A stretch of DNA of 64,000 bases from UBA6059 sp040222235 (GCA_040222235.1 JAVKDO010000108.1:1-64000), one strand, 5' to 3'. Numbered from the stretch's first letter, positions 9,145 to 18,997 are shown. Notes: a model not told the origin generated them from the sequence alone. Program-made: numbers and translations.

Positions 9145-9787
9145 CATTAAAGGAAAGGGCAAGCTCTTTTTCAAGGACCATTTCATTAAGATGATAAATA
9201 CATCTGGCCTGACCTCTCGGGCTTTTCATCTCAATACGATAGCGATTCAGTACCTTCCTGAGCTCCTTACGGGTGATATCATAGATCGCGAGCGTCTGCT
9301 TTTCAAACTTCTTAATTGCCTCAATATGTCCATCATAATATAGGTAATACCTCACCAGATCAATTGTGCTGGAGTTTCCAGTAATGCCAATATTACCATT
9401 GTACTGCTCGATTGACTCGAAAGTTCCTTTTTTCAGATAGGTAACAGGTCCAGTGATAATCTCCTCATACATCACCTGCACTTCATAACCATATCGATTG
9501 ACGATAGGATAGTTGGCGTAAACATGGGTCACCCTTGTATTGGTATTATATATTTTGACTGTGTCTAGCTGGTGGGTCGGAAGCGTCTTGATCTCCTCAC
9601 TATTTTCGGGGTTGAGATATACGACCTCATATCGGTCATCATAGGCCACCTTACCAGGAATATGTGCATCCTCAATGATGACCACACCCTTGTGCCAATC
9701 ATAGTCATCCATCTTGACCTTTTGCGCCCATACCAACTGCAAAGGACAAGTCAACAACCCCAATACAACCCACTTGAAAATCTTCAT
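9137..9787 (-). CDS. Exported protein of unknown function
   Basis: No recognised family. A 216-aa protein with a signal peptide (LLTCPLQLVWAQ) and a mature part rich in beta strands with many Tyr and charged residues; it ends in a basic helical stretch (KELRKVLNRYRIEMK). It resembles small periplasmic Bacteroidota proteins that accompany envelope functions. A reverse TAnnTTTG-like box (9852-9859) sits about 65 bp upstream. Its 3' end overlaps the FAD oxidase gene by 8 nt on the other strand. Confidence 0.6.
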   Translation of the reverse strand: MKIFKWVVLGLLTCPLQLVWAQKVKMDDYDWHKGVVIIEDAHIPGKVAYDDRYEVVYLNPENSEEIKTLPTHQLDTVKIYNTNTRVTHVYANYPIVNRYGYEVQVMYEEIITGPVTYLKKGTFESIEQYNGNIGITGNSSTIDLVRYYLYYDGHIEAIKKFEKQTLAIYDITRKELRKVLNRYRIEMKSPRGQARCIYHLNEMVLEKELALSFNAN

Positions 9788-9873
9788 GATGTCAGTGTTA
9801 ACAGATTATTCTAAGGATACCCTCATGTGAATATTGTTAACTAAATTAGTTCAAAACTAGCTAGACACAGCTT

Positions 9874-10857
9874 ATGATAAAACAACGTTGGGGGATAATA
9901 GGTTTGGGCAAAATTGCAAACAAGTTTGCAGAAGCTCTTCGGGAGTTTTCTGAAGCTCAGCTAATTGCGGTAGCGTCGAGAGACTCCAGTAGATCAGAAG
10001 TGTTTGCGTATAAGCACAAAGCGGACCGATACTATGGTGCATACGAAGACCTGATCGAGGATCCAGAGGTAGATGTTGTTTATATCGCCACGCCCCACAC
10101 TACGCACGCTGAGCTTTCAAAGCTGTGCCTTGAGCATGGTAAGCATGTACTTTGTGAAAAACCTTTTGCCATGAATGAGCGAGAAGCTCGAGAAGTCTAT
10201 GCTTTGGCGGCAGAGAAAGGAAAGTTTATCATGGAGGCCTTATGGACGCGTTTCCTGCCAACATACAAAAAGGTAAGGTCGCTCATTGATGATAATGCCA
10301 TGGGCAAAATCAAATCGATTAGTTCAGATTTTGGGTTTAAATCGAAGTTTGACCCATCCAGCCGTCTTTTCGATCCAAAATTGGGCGGAGGCTCCATTCT
10401 TGACGTGGGTATCTACCCTATATTCTATGCAGTCAGTTTGTTGGGCGAGCCAAAAAATATAAGGGCTATCGCAAGCTTTGGCGTAACTAAGGTTGATGAA
10501 AGCTGTGCTATGATTTTCGAGTATGAGGATGGCGTACTGGCGCAGCTGTTCTCATCAATCATCTCTAACAATACCCAGGAGACGAGTATCCATGGGGATG
10601 TCAGTAGGCTTTTGATCAATCACCCATCACATGGGCTTACCACGCTCAACATCTCCCAGGACTGGAAGCCAAGGGGCTTGGTAAAAGTGAAAACTGCTGG
10701 TAATGGCTTTAACTATCAGATCGAAGAGGTAATGAATTGTCTTGCCCAAGGGTTGACCAATTCCCCTTTGTGGACCTCAGAGAATAGCTTGGCTCTTCAT
10801 AGGACGATAGATAGAGTGCGCAAGGAGGCGGGTATAACCTACCCTCAGGACAAGTAA
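9874..10857 (+). CDS. Gfo/Idh/MocA family NAD(P)-dependent oxidoreductase
   Basis: A 327-aa protein with an N-terminal Rossmann fold (WGIIGLGKIANKFA), the family EKP motif (CEKPFAMN, about residues 93-100) where Lys is catalytic, and a C-terminal substrate domain with GGGSILDVGIYPI, the usual G-D/H block. It resembles the trans-1,2-dihydrobenzene-1,2-diol/glucose-fructose oxidoreductase branch. It acts on a sugar or polyol ring, but the substrate is not predictable. Convergent with the large FAD/Fe-S dehydrogenase with a 1-nt gap. Confidence 0.88.
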   Translation: MIKQRWGIIGLGKIANKFAEALREFSEAQLIAVASRDSSRSEVFAYKHKADRYYGAYEDLIEDPEVDVVYIATPHTTHAELSKLCLEHGKHVLCEKPFAMNEREAREVYALAAEKGKFIMEALWTRFLPTYKKVRSLIDDNAMGKIKSISSDFGFKSKFDPSSRLFDPKLGGGSILDVGIYPIFYAVSLLGEPKNIRAIASFGVTKVDESCAMIFEYEDGVLAQLFSSIISNNTQETSIHGDVSRLLINHPSHGLTTLNISQDWKPRGLVKVKTAGNGFNYQIEEVMNCLAQGLTNSPLWTSENSLALHRTIDRVRKEAGITYPQDK

Positions 10858-10858
10858 T

Positions 10859-13798
10859 TTACCTTAACGCGTTATAGAGCACCTCCACAGGGTGGAGTGC
10901 TTTTCGGCCAGTACCATCTTTGATTTGATGCCGGCAACTAGTACCTGCCGCTGCGACGATCGTATCAGCGTTAAACGACCTAACAGCTGGAAAAAGCACT
11001 AATTCGCCAATCTTCATAGATAGGTCAAAGTGCTCCTCTTCGTACCCGAATGATCCGGCCATACCACAACAGCCCGAAGCGATCATATGCACCTCATAGT
11101 TTTCCGGTAGGGAGAGTATCTTCTTAGTGGGTGTCATGGAGGAGATGGCCTTTTGGTGACAGTGACCGTGTACTTTTACCAGCTGTTTTTCTTTATTGAA
11201 ATGCCTGGACTGTATCATCCCTCGGTCTGCCTCCATTGCGAGAAACTCTTCAATGGTATAAACGTGCTTGCTTAAGGCGATAGCTGCGTCTTTGAGACTG
11301 GGACTACATAGATCGGGATATTCATCACGAAAAGACAGAATGGCTGATGGCTCAAGGCCCACCAGCGGGGTATTCTCTGAAATATGACTGCTGAATAGCC
11401 TAATGTTATCATCGATAATATCACGTGCCTCTTTGAGTAGACCTTTCGACAAATAGGTGCGCCCGCTTTCTGCATGCACAGGCATGTGTACCTTGTAGTT
11501 GAGATGATCCAGTAGCTTGATGGCCTGGATCCCAATCTCGGTATCGTTGAAGTTGGTAAACTCATCACAAAAGAAGTAGACGCTGCTCTTGCGCTGGTCT
11601 TCGTAGGTCTTTGGTGTAAACTTCTTGTTGTACCAGGAGCGTAGTGTAGTGTGGTATAGTTTAGGGAGTGATCGCTGACTGGCAAAACCGGCATACTTCT
11701 TAAACACAGCGGCTGTCAGTGGATTGGTCACAAACACATTGTAAAACCAAGGTGCTATTGAGGCGAGCTTGTTTGACTTGGTGTAGTTACTGATAAGTTT
11801 GGCTCTTCTCGGTACCCCGTGTACGTCGTAGTATTGCTGCTGAAATTCACCCTTCAGCTTGGCCATATCTACATTTGACGGACACTCCGACTTGCAGCCC
11901 TTGCAGGACAGGCAAAGATCCATGACTTCTTTTATCTCTTCTCGCGCAAACCGGTTGACCTGATCTGGCTGATTGAGCATTTCACGAAGTATGTTGGCTC
12001 GAGCACGTGTTGTTTCCTTTTCATTGCCTGTGGCCATGTAGCTCGGGCACATCGTACCTCCAGAGAGCGCCGACTTACGGCAGTCACCTGAGCCATTACA
12101 TTGCTCCGCTGCACGTACTACGCCATTGAAGCGAGACCAATCATAGTAAGTCTTGATCTCAGGAGTCTCCTGACCAGCCGTATATCTTAAGCTGGTGTCC
12201 ATCGGTGGAGTGTCGATGATTTTGCCAGGGTTGAAGATGTTCTGAGGATCCCAAGACTCTTTTATTTGTCGTAACAGCGAATAATTATGATCCCCGACCA
12301 TAAACTTGATGAACTCTCCTCTTAGTCGGCCATCTCCATGCTCTCCGCTAAGGGAGCCTCTATATTTTTTGACTAGAGCTGCAATCTCTTCTGCGACCAC
12401 CCTAAATAGTCGTGTCCCTTCTTCTGTCTTTAGGTCGAGGATAGGGCGCAGGTGAATCTCTCCGCTACCGGCGTGGGCATAGTGAACACAGTGCAGTCCG
12501 TATTTGCCAAGCGTGAGATTGAATTCTCGAATATATTCCGGTAGGTCATCTACATCTACTGCCGTGTCCTCAATGACCGGTGCTGGTTTTGCATCTCCAG
12601 GGATGTTAGATAACAGACCTAGTCCAGCTTTTCTCAGGCCCCATATCTTCGGTATATCTGCTCCCATCAATATGGGGTAATGATTGCCAAGATTCTCCTT
12701 TTTCAGGTGTGCAATGAGCATCTGTATTTGCAGATCTCGCTCTTCCTCGTCATCCCTTGCTATCTCCACCACGAGTATCGCTCCAGGATCACCCTTGATG
12801 AAAAAGCGATTTTTGCGCTGCTCAATATTCTCTTTGGTACAGTCGAGAATGAATTTATCAATCAGTTCTGAGGCGCTCGGCCCATACTGAAGTGCGACGA
12901 GATTGGCCAGCAGCGACTCATGAATGGTGTCACAATGGATGCAGACAAGTGCGTGGTGCGGTGGTGGAGTTGGGTCGCAGTGAAGTTTCAGTTCTGTCAA
13001 GAAGGCTAGGGTGCCCTCTGATCCAGCGATGAGTGTACAAAGATTAATGTCCTCTCCATCTGGATGGAAAGGTTTTGCCCTAGCCAGCAAATCAATTGCA
13101 TAGCCGGTGTTCCGCCGCTTAATGTTAGGCTTAGGAAACTCAGCCTCAATTGAGGCTCTATTATTCTCGTTATCAAGGACTTCTTCTATGGTCCGGTAAA
13201 TATTCGTCTCATAATCAGACTGCTCCGCTCCACCGGCACATTTAGCACGAAATTCTGTTTCGCTTAATGCTTTGAAGTTGGTGAGGGCGCCATCAGCAAG
13301 GAATGCTTCTGCTTCTAGTAAATGGTCACGCGTACTACCGTAAACGATGGAATTAGCACCGCAAGAATTATTGCCTACCATGCCTCCGACCATAGCCCTA
13401 TTGGCGGTAGACGTCTCCGGGCCAAAAAAAAGGCCATACTCGGCGAGATGTCTATTGAGATCGTCCCTGACTACTCCAGGCTGTACACGTACCCAGCCTT
13501 CTTTTTTGTTTACTTCAAGAATTTCATTGAAATATTTCGATACGTCTACTATGATTCCCTGACCTACTACTTGTCCGGCCAGTGAGGTGCCGGCAGTCCT
13601 TGGGATAAGCGAGACAGAGTGCTCTTGAGCAAAGTTGATTAGTGTTTTGAGGTCGCTTTTGTGCTTGGGAAGCGCAACTGCCAGGGGCATTTCCCGATAG
13701 GCCGAGGCATCTGTGGCATACAGTCGACGCATCGTCTCATCGCTATAGAACTCACCCTCAAGTTGTTTTGCTAACTTCTTTAACCGCAACTCACTCAT
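10859..13798 (-). CDS. FAD-linked D-2-hydroxyacid dehydrogenase fused to Fe-S/CCG module (YdiJ-like)
   Basis: A 979-aa cytoplasmic or membrane-associated enzyme made of three parts. The N-terminal PCMH-type FAD domain has PRTAGTSLAGQ and GGMVGNNSCGANS. The FAD-oxidase C-terminal domain carries SLSGEHGDGRLRGEF. A ferredoxin-like region has CLSCKGCKSECP, and a preceding Cys-rich stretch (CNGSGDC, then TMCPSY) is followed by a GlpC-like part with VHGHCHQK and GCCGMAGSFGYE. The layout and length match E. coli YdiJ, which oxidises D-2-hydroxyglutarate-type acids. I chose the ATG at 13798 rather than a GTG 18 nt upstream because the family start is near MSELRL and a -7 box lies at 13830-13837. Confidence 0.88.
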   Translation of the reverse strand: MSELRLKKLAKQLEGEFYSDETMRRLYATDASAYREMPLAVALPKHKSDLKTLINFAQEHSVSLIPRTAGTSLAGQVVGQGIIVDVSKYFNEILEVNKKEGWVRVQPGVVRDDLNRHLAEYGLFFGPETSTANRAMVGGMVGNNSCGANSIVYGSTRDHLLEAEAFLADGALTNFKALSETEFRAKCAGGAEQSDYETNIYRTIEEVLDNENNRASIEAEFPKPNIKRRNTGYAIDLLARAKPFHPDGEDINLCTLIAGSEGTLAFLTELKLHCDPTPPPHHALVCIHCDTIHESLLANLVALQYGPSASELIDKFILDCTKENIEQRKNRFFIKGDPGAILVVEIARDDEEERDLQIQMLIAHLKKENLGNHYPILMGADIPKIWGLRKAGLGLLSNIPGDAKPAPVIEDTAVDVDDLPEYIREFNLTLGKYGLHCVHYAHAGSGEIHLRPILDLKTEEGTRLFRVVAEEIAALVKKYRGSLSGEHGDGRLRGEFIKFMVGDHNYSLLRQIKESWDPQNIFNPGKIIDTPPMDTSLRYTAGQETPEIKTYYDWSRFNGVVRAAEQCNGSGDCRKSALSGGTMCPSYMATGNEKETTRARANILREMLNQPDQVNRFAREEIKEVMDLCLSCKGCKSECPSNVDMAKLKGEFQQQYYDVHGVPRRAKLISNYTKSNKLASIAPWFYNVFVTNPLTAAVFKKYAGFASQRSLPKLYHTTLRSWYNKKFTPKTYEDQRKSSVYFFCDEFTNFNDTEIGIQAIKLLDHLNYKVHMPVHAESGRTYLSKGLLKEARDIIDDNIRLFSSHISENTPLVGLEPSAILSFRDEYPDLCSPSLKDAAIALSKHVYTIEEFLAMEADRGMIQSRHFNKEKQLVKVHGHCHQKAISSMTPTKKILSLPENYEVHMIASGCCGMAGSFGYEEEHFDLSMKIGELVLFPAVRSFNADTIVAAAGTSCRHQIKDGTGRKALHPVEVLYNALR

Positions 13799-13829
13799 TG
13801 TATAACCGTGCCCCACCTTTATCGAGCGG

Positions 13830-13837
13830 CAAAATTA
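13830..13837 (-). promoter_or_regulatory. Candidate -7 element for the FAD/Fe-S dehydrogenase gene
   Basis: Read on the minus strand the sequence is TAATTTTG, matching the Bacteroidota -7 consensus TAnnTTTG, 32 bp before the chosen ATG at 13798. No convincing -33 TTTG is visible at the proper distance, so this is only supported by one element. Confidence 0.4.
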
Positions 13838-13854
13838 AGGTATTCAGGTTAATG

Positions 13855-15876
13855 TTAGCCCTTTACTCTCTTCAAAACTAGACATGTCCTGTTAGGTAAA
13901 TAAGTGCTCAGAAAATCCTCACCAAAAAGCGTGACAGTTGGGTAGTTCATTGCCTCATCTACCCGACTGAAACCACCGTACTTAGCGCTATCACTATTCA
14001 GGATGATTTCGTATTCGCCCTTTTGATCTAGTCTAAATCGGTAATCCGGTATAGCATTGGAATGATGGAAGTTGAACATGAAAATGAGGTTGTGCCGCTC
14101 GAAGATGATTGTTTGATTATCCTCGTCCATATTGAGTTGCTTAGCCTGATCTGACGCTAGTAGATGATTGGTTTTGGCCACTTCGATCATGTCTTGATCA
14201 AAGGCGTTCAGGTACTTATACTTAAGATCCTGATTGTCAGCTAGCGACCACTGTCGTCTTGCGTATTTGTAGCTCCAGTTATTGCCTTCTCTAGGAAAGT
14301 CTATCCACTCTGGATGACCAAATTCATTACCGATGAAATTGAGATATCCTTCACCGCCAAGACTAAGACTGAACAGCCTAATCATCTTGTGCAAGGCGAT
14401 ACCTCTATCGACGACAATATTCTCATGATCGACATGCATGTTGAAGTACATCTCCTTGTCCATCAACCAGAAGGCCATGGTCTTGTCACCAACTAGCGCC
14501 TGGTCGTGCGACTCAGCATAAGCGATAGTGCGCTCTCCAAAACGGCGATTGGTCATAGTGCCCCACATCTCGTGGATGTTCCACGTATCATCAGTTTTCT
14601 CTTTGAGATACTTGATCCAGAAGTCAGGGATACCCATTGCCAGTCGGAAATCAAACCCAAGGCCGCCCTCCTTTACAGGTCGACAAAGGCCTGGCATCCC
14701 GCTCATATCCTCAGCTATTAATATGCTCGACTTCTTGACCTGCTTGGCCACAGTGCTGGCCAGCTGCATGTAGGTCAGCACATCCCAGTCCACATCAGCT
14801 TCGAAGTATTTACCATAGTTGTCAAATGATATATTGCCATGGTGGAAATATAGCATGGAGGTGACTCCATCATATCTGAATCCATCAAAGTGGAACTCCT
14901 CGAGCCAATACCTCACGTTGCTCAGCAAGAATCTCAATACTTCATCCTTACCATAGTTAAATAGTTTGCTGTCCCATCCATCGTGATACCCTTTGCCACC
15001 TGGATGAAAATACTGGTCATCCGATCCATCAAATTCGTTGAGTCCTTCTGCAATATTCTTGACGGCATGACTGTGGACGATATCCATGATCACGGCAATG
15101 CCCACTTCATGAGCTTTATTAACCATGTACCTGAGATCGTCAGGATTACCAAATCGGCTGGAGGGTGCAAAAAAGCTACTTACGTGATATCCGAAGGAGC
15201 CATAGTAAGGGTGCTCTTGAACAGCCATGACCTGTATGGCATTGTAGCCTTGTTTCTTTATTCGTGGTAGCACGAGATCGGCAAATTCTCGATAAGTGCC
15301 AAGGCCCTCTTTTTCCTGTGCCATTCCTACATGGCATTCGTAGATATAGGGCTCTTCTAGTGCGTTGGTGCTTTGAAAACTTTTGTCGGTCCAATCAAAC
15401 TTTTTCTCGGGGTGATAGATTTCACCGACATAGTCGATTTCACCTTCGGGTTGTACGGCGTATTTAATATAAGCCGGTATTCTGTCTCGGGGTTCTTTGC
15501 TAGAGGAGATATGCACCTTTACTCTGCTGCCATGACCAAAGTTTGGTACTTCCGCTGAAGAAAGGAAGATCTCCCAAATGCCCTGATCGTTTCTTTGCAG
15601 GGGGTGTGAATTTCTGTCCCATCCATTGAAGTCACCAATTAGCGACAGCCCTTTGGCTTTTGGCGCCCACTCACGATACCACCAGCCTTTTTTCTTATTA
15701 TCATGATTAAAGCCAAAATAGGAGTAGCCTTCAGCAAAACTCTTTAAAGACTTATGCTCCTTTTTGATCTCTTCAAGTTTAGTTTTATATCGATCAATTC
15801 TTCCCTGAATTTCGTCTGCATAAGGCTCCAGCCAGACATCATTTTTTGCAAGGATAGGGAGTTTTTTCTTGGCCAT
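13855..15876 (-). CDS. glgB: 1,4-alpha-glucan branching enzyme (GH13)
   Basis: A 673-aa glycogen branching enzyme that cuts alpha-1,4 chains and re-attaches them through alpha-1,6 bonds. An N-terminal CBM48-like domain (APKAKGLSLIGDFNGW, about 71-86) precedes the GH13 barrel. Catalytic residues are visible: D336 in GFRYDGV (nucleophile), E389 in LIAEDMSG (acid/base) and H457-D458 in AESHDQALVG. The blocks closely resemble the eukaryotic-type (GH13_8) branch rather than the E. coli GlgB branch. No glycogen synthase or pyrophosphorylase is nearby, so it is a stand-alone locus. The dehydrogenase gene follows 57 nt downstream. Confidence 0.93.
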   Translation of the reverse strand: MAKKKLPILAKNDVWLEPYADEIQGRIDRYKTKLEEIKKEHKSLKSFAEGYSYFGFNHDNKKKGWWYREWAPKAKGLSLIGDFNGWDRNSHPLQRNDQGIWEIFLSSAEVPNFGHGSRVKVHISSSKEPRDRIPAYIKYAVQPEGEIDYVGEIYHPEKKFDWTDKSFQSTNALEEPYIYECHVGMAQEKEGLGTYREFADLVLPRIKKQGYNAIQVMAVQEHPYYGSFGYHVSSFFAPSSRFGNPDDLRYMVNKAHEVGIAVIMDIVHSHAVKNIAEGLNEFDGSDDQYFHPGGKGYHDGWDSKLFNYGKDEVLRFLLSNVRYWLEEFHFDGFRYDGVTSMLYFHHGNISFDNYGKYFEADVDWDVLTYMQLASTVAKQVKKSSILIAEDMSGMPGLCRPVKEGGLGFDFRLAMGIPDFWIKYLKEKTDDTWNIHEMWGTMTNRRFGERTIAYAESHDQALVGDKTMAFWLMDKEMYFNMHVDHENIVVDRGIALHKMIRLFSLSLGGEGYLNFIGNEFGHPEWIDFPREGNNWSYKYARRQWSLADNQDLKYKYLNAFDQDMIEVAKTNHLLASDQAKQLNMDEDNQTIIFERHNLIFMFNFHHSNAIPDYRFRLDQKGEYEIILNSDSAKYGGFSRVDEAMNYPTVTLFGEDFLSTYLPNRTCLVLKRVKG

Positions 15877-16035
15877 AGTTCTGCTTATTGAGAGTTAATA
15901 AGTTGCTTTTCGACTTTGACAAGATAATCTATTTCAGGATGTGAACACAGCATCCTAAAGGCCATATTTATTGATTCTTGATGGATGATGTATACTTTTG
16001 AGTTCTTATCCGTTGGTATAGGAAATCATTCAGTT

Positions 16036-17682
16036 ATGAAGAAGAAGAGAATTGTGTGGGTGCTTTTGGTACCAGTGTTGATATTGGGAGAGTTTTCTTT
16101 TTCTCCAAAGAACGATTATTTCCCAATTGCTCGGAATCTAGAGATTTTTGCAGGCCTATATAAGGAGGTCAATACCTACTATGTAGATGAGATCAACCCC
16201 AACGAAGTGATCAAAAAAGGGATTGACGCAATGCTCAAAAATCTGGATCCCTACACGGTCTATATCCCTGAAGACCTTATCGAAGACTACCGTACAATGG
16301 CCACCGGAGAATATGGTGGCATTGGAGCTACGACGAGCATTATTGACAGTGAGCATGTGGTGGTAATGATCTATGAAGGATATCCCGCTTTTGAGTCTGG
16401 ACTGAGAATCGGTGATAAGATCCTAGAAGTAGATGATATCCCCGTGACAGGCCTTAGGCATGATGAACTTGGAAGGCTTCTCAAAGGCCAGTCTGATACT
16501 GAAGTATCCATGAAGGTGACGCGATATGGTATAGACGAGTCTATTGATCTATCTCTTACCAGAAAGAATATCAAAATTGAGAGCGTCACCTATCAAGGAA
16601 TGCTGACGGACGATATCGGTATGATCAAGCTATCGGAGTTCACCAACAATTCTGGTAAGGCTGTAAAAGATGCTGCCAAGACGCTCAAGAAATTAGGTGC
16701 AACTAAACTCGTGCTCGACCTGCGAGATAACCCTGGAGGCTTGCTTCACGAATCAGTGAACATATGTAACCTGTTTATCCCGAAAGATGCCGTAGTGGTC
16801 GATACGAAGGGTAAAATCAAGGACCTCAATAAGACTTACGCGGCGCTCGATGCACCATTCGATACCGAAATTCCCTTGGTCGTACTAATAAGCTCGGGGA
16901 GCGCTTCAGCCTCAGAGATTGTAGCGGGTGTAATGCAGGACTATGATCGAGGTGTGTTGATTGGTGAGAAGTCGTTTGGTAAAGGCCTTGTGCAAGCCAC
17001 AAGACCGCTCTCGTACAATTCTCAACTGAAGGTGACGACCGCAAAATACTACACTCCTAGCGGCAGATGTATCCAGGCATTAGACTACTCTCAGCGTAAT
17101 GATGACGGCAGTGTCGGCAAAGTGCCAGACTCACTTAAGACGACCTACTATACCACTAACGGCAGGGAAGTTTTTGATGGAGGCGGAGTAGACCCTGATA
17201 TAGTGATAGAGAAGTCAAAAAGACCTTCTATAGTGGCTGTACTATCGCAAAAGGGATTGCTATTTTCTTACGCTAGTAAATATATAAGTGATAATGATTC
17301 TATAGCTGATCCAAGGAGCTATGAACTGAGTGATGCTACGTACAGCGACTTCAAGGCATGGGTTGGAGAACACTCGCTAGAGTACGCCAATAAAACTGAG
17401 GGAACCATGGACAGACTGATTGCATCAGCCAAACAAGAAAACTACTATGCCGATATCCAGTCGGCATTAGACGACCTCAAAGCGTCAGTTGTTGAGCAGA
17501 AAAATAGTGACTTAGACTTGTTTGCAGCAGATATCAAGGATGTACTGGAGGAGGAGATTATCTCCCGATATTATTTTGAAAAAGGGATTATCGAGTCGAC
17601 TTTTAATGAAGACCCCAACATTCTGACGGCTATTGAGGTATTAAATGATCCTGCCAGATACGAGGAGATATTAGTCAAATAA
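16036..17682 (+). CDS. C-terminal processing peptidase, S41 family
   Basis: A 548-aa periplasmic serine peptidase with an N-terminal signal anchor (MKKKRIVWVLLVPVLILG). I chose this ATG over one 51 nt upstream because it gives a normal signal peptide. A PDZ domain covers about residues 95-170 (DKILEVDDIPVTGL). The S41 core follows with LRDNPGGLL, the catalytic Ser in SSGSASASEIV and the catalytic Lys in GEKSFGKGLVQ. A C-terminal helical tail of about 120 residues is typical for Bacteroidota members. Its role is processing or degrading envelope proteins from their C-termini. A bidirectional hairpin overlaps its stop codon. Confidence 0.92.
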   Translation: MKKKRIVWVLLVPVLILGEFSFSPKNDYFPIARNLEIFAGLYKEVNTYYVDEINPNEVIKKGIDAMLKNLDPYTVYIPEDLIEDYRTMATGEYGGIGATTSIIDSEHVVVMIYEGYPAFESGLRIGDKILEVDDIPVTGLRHDELGRLLKGQSDTEVSMKVTRYGIDESIDLSLTRKNIKIESVTYQGMLTDDIGMIKLSEFTNNSGKAVKDAAKTLKKLGATKLVLDLRDNPGGLLHESVNICNLFIPKDAVVVDTKGKIKDLNKTYAALDAPFDTEIPLVVLISSGSASASEIVAGVMQDYDRGVLIGEKSFGKGLVQATRPLSYNSQLKVTTAKYYTPSGRCIQALDYSQRNDDGSVGKVPDSLKTTYYTTNGREVFDGGGVDPDIVIEKSKRPSIVAVLSQKGLLFSYASKYISDNDSIADPRSYELSDATYSDFKAWVGEHSLEYANKTEGTMDRLIASAKQENYYADIQSALDDLKASVVEQKNSDLDLFAADIKDVLEEEIISRYYFEKGIIESTFNEDPNILTAIEVLNDPARYEEILVK

Positions 17683-17706
17683 AAAAGGCCACTTGAAGCG
17701 GCCTTA
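17681..17706 (-). terminator. Rho-independent terminator after hpf (possibly bidirectional)
   Basis: Stem AAGGCC-A/GCTTCAAG-GGCCTT. On the minus strand the stem AAGGCCGCTTCAAGTGGCCTT is followed by a run of T residues, which ends the rpsU-xerC-hpf unit. On the plus strand the same stem follows the S41 peptidase stop, with a poorer T-run. Confidence 0.8.
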
Positions 17707-17729
17707 GAATGTTTTTGATTGGCTATGGG

Positions 17730-18026
17730 TCACATTAACTGCTTTTCCTTATGCTTCTTTAGTTGCCTTCTCAGTGCTTCTATCGCCTGATCGGCAGCCG
17801 CCTCAAACGACTTTGATTTCTCACTGGCAAAGAGTTGGTTGCCGGGTATATTAAGCTTTATCTCAATAATCTTATTTTCCCTTGAGTCATCATTTTCCAC
17901 TTTCATATAGACCTCACCATCGATTATCTTATCGTAGAATGTCTCTAGTTTGTCAGCCTTCTTCTGGATGAAATCTGTGAGCTTCGTGTCAGCATCAAAA
18001 CGGATAGAATGCATTTGTAACTTCAT
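17730..18026 (-). CDS. hpf: Ribosome hibernation-promoting factor (short HPF/YfiA type)
   Basis: A 98-aa protein of the S30AE/sigma-54 modulation family. It has the beta-alpha fold with SIRFDADTKLTDFIQKKADK at the N-terminus and a second helix FEAAADQAIEALRRQLKKHK, with the basic end that binds the 30S subunit. The length is that of short HPF, without a C-terminal dimerisation domain. It blocks the decoding centre in stationary phase. It is the last gene after rpsU and xerC on the minus strand, 26 nt from xerC. Confidence 0.93.
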   Translation of the reverse strand: MKLQMHSIRFDADTKLTDFIQKKADKLETFYDKIIDGEVYMKVENDDSRENKIIEIKLNIPGNQLFASEKSKSFEAAADQAIEALRRQLKKHKEKQLM

Positions 18027-18052
18027 AGTTCTCAGGTTTAAATGTTAATAAA

Positions 18053-18937
18053 TTATGCTTTTGGGTGCGCTTGATCAAACACCTTCTTGAGCTTGTCAAG
18101 CGAGTTGTGTGTGTAGACCTGGGTGGCAGCCAAGCTGGTATGCCCAAGCAATTCTTTTACCGCGTTCAAGTCTGCACCTTTGTTGAGTAAATGAGTGGCG
18201 AATGTGTGCCTCAGCACATGAGGACTTTTCTTATCAGAATGGCTGAATTGCTCCAAGTACTTCTTGATTAGCCGGTAAATAAAGACTGGATAGGTCTGGT
18301 CTCCTTTGTCTGTCAATATCAAATATTTAGTCTCGTTAGCTTCCTCCATTTGGAGCGCTACTTTCTGCGCGTATTCTTTAATTAATTTAACGATAAAAGC
18401 TGAAATAGGGATGATCCTTTCCTTGTTTCTTTTGCCCAACACCTTGATATGGTTCTCAAAGAGGTTGACGTCTGTTTTTCTGAGATTGATCAATTCAGAC
18501 AGTCTTATACCAGTACCATACAGCAGCTCAATCACCAGCCGGTCTCTATTTCCTCCAAAGTCTTCAGAAAATTGAAAATGATTGAGCATTTGATCCATTT
18601 CACTCTCTCGAACGAAGGAGGGTAATTTCTTCTCGACCTTTAGTGGTTTGAGCCTCTGTGTGGGGTTTTCTTCAATAATCTCCCGTTTGAGCAGGAATTT
18701 GAAGTAGGATTTGAGGGAAGCGATTTTCCGATTGATGGATCGTGCACCCATGCCCGATTCGGACAAAAAAATAATCCAGGACCTAATCACTGCGTGATTA
18801 ACCTCCTGGATTTGATTTGTTTGATATTCTTTATTAACAAACTGGAGAAACTTATCAAGATCGCTCCTATATGAGATGATAGTATGTTGACTATACCTCT
18901 TCTCATATTCAATGTACTTCAAGAATGATTCCAGCAT
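18053..18937 (-). CDS. xerC: Tyrosine recombinase XerC
   Basis: A 294-aa site-specific recombinase for chromosome dimer resolution. The N-terminal SAM-like DNA-binding domain spans residues 1-90. The catalytic set is complete: R145 (GTGIRLSEL), K169, H240 and R243 (PHVLRHTFATHL), H266 (LLGHTSLA) and nucleophile Y275 (VYTHNS). It sits between rpsU and hpf, an arrangement I know from several Bacteroidota chromosomes, so this is the housekeeping Xer protein and not a phage or island integrase. Confidence 0.93.
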   Translation of the reverse strand: MLESFLKYIEYEKRYSQHTIISYRSDLDKFLQFVNKEYQTNQIQEVNHAVIRSWIIFLSESGMGARSINRKIASLKSYFKFLLKREIIEENPTQRLKPLKVEKKLPSFVRESEMDQMLNHFQFSEDFGGNRDRLVIELLYGTGIRLSELINLRKTDVNLFENHIKVLGKRNKERIIPISAFIVKLIKEYAQKVALQMEEANETKYLILTDKGDQTYPVFIYRLIKKYLEQFSHSDKKSPHVLRHTFATHLLNKGADLNAVKELLGHTSLAATQVYTHNSLDKLKKVFDQAHPKA

Positions 18938-18997
18938 AAGCGATCCTACATAAGAGGAGTCACTAACTTACGGAATTTGGCACTCGTAGTAAAAGGA

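Noticed and set aside
18053..18937. XerC as a mobile-element integrase
   Set aside because: Its place between rpsU and hpf, its length and complete catalytic set fit the housekeeping recombinase.
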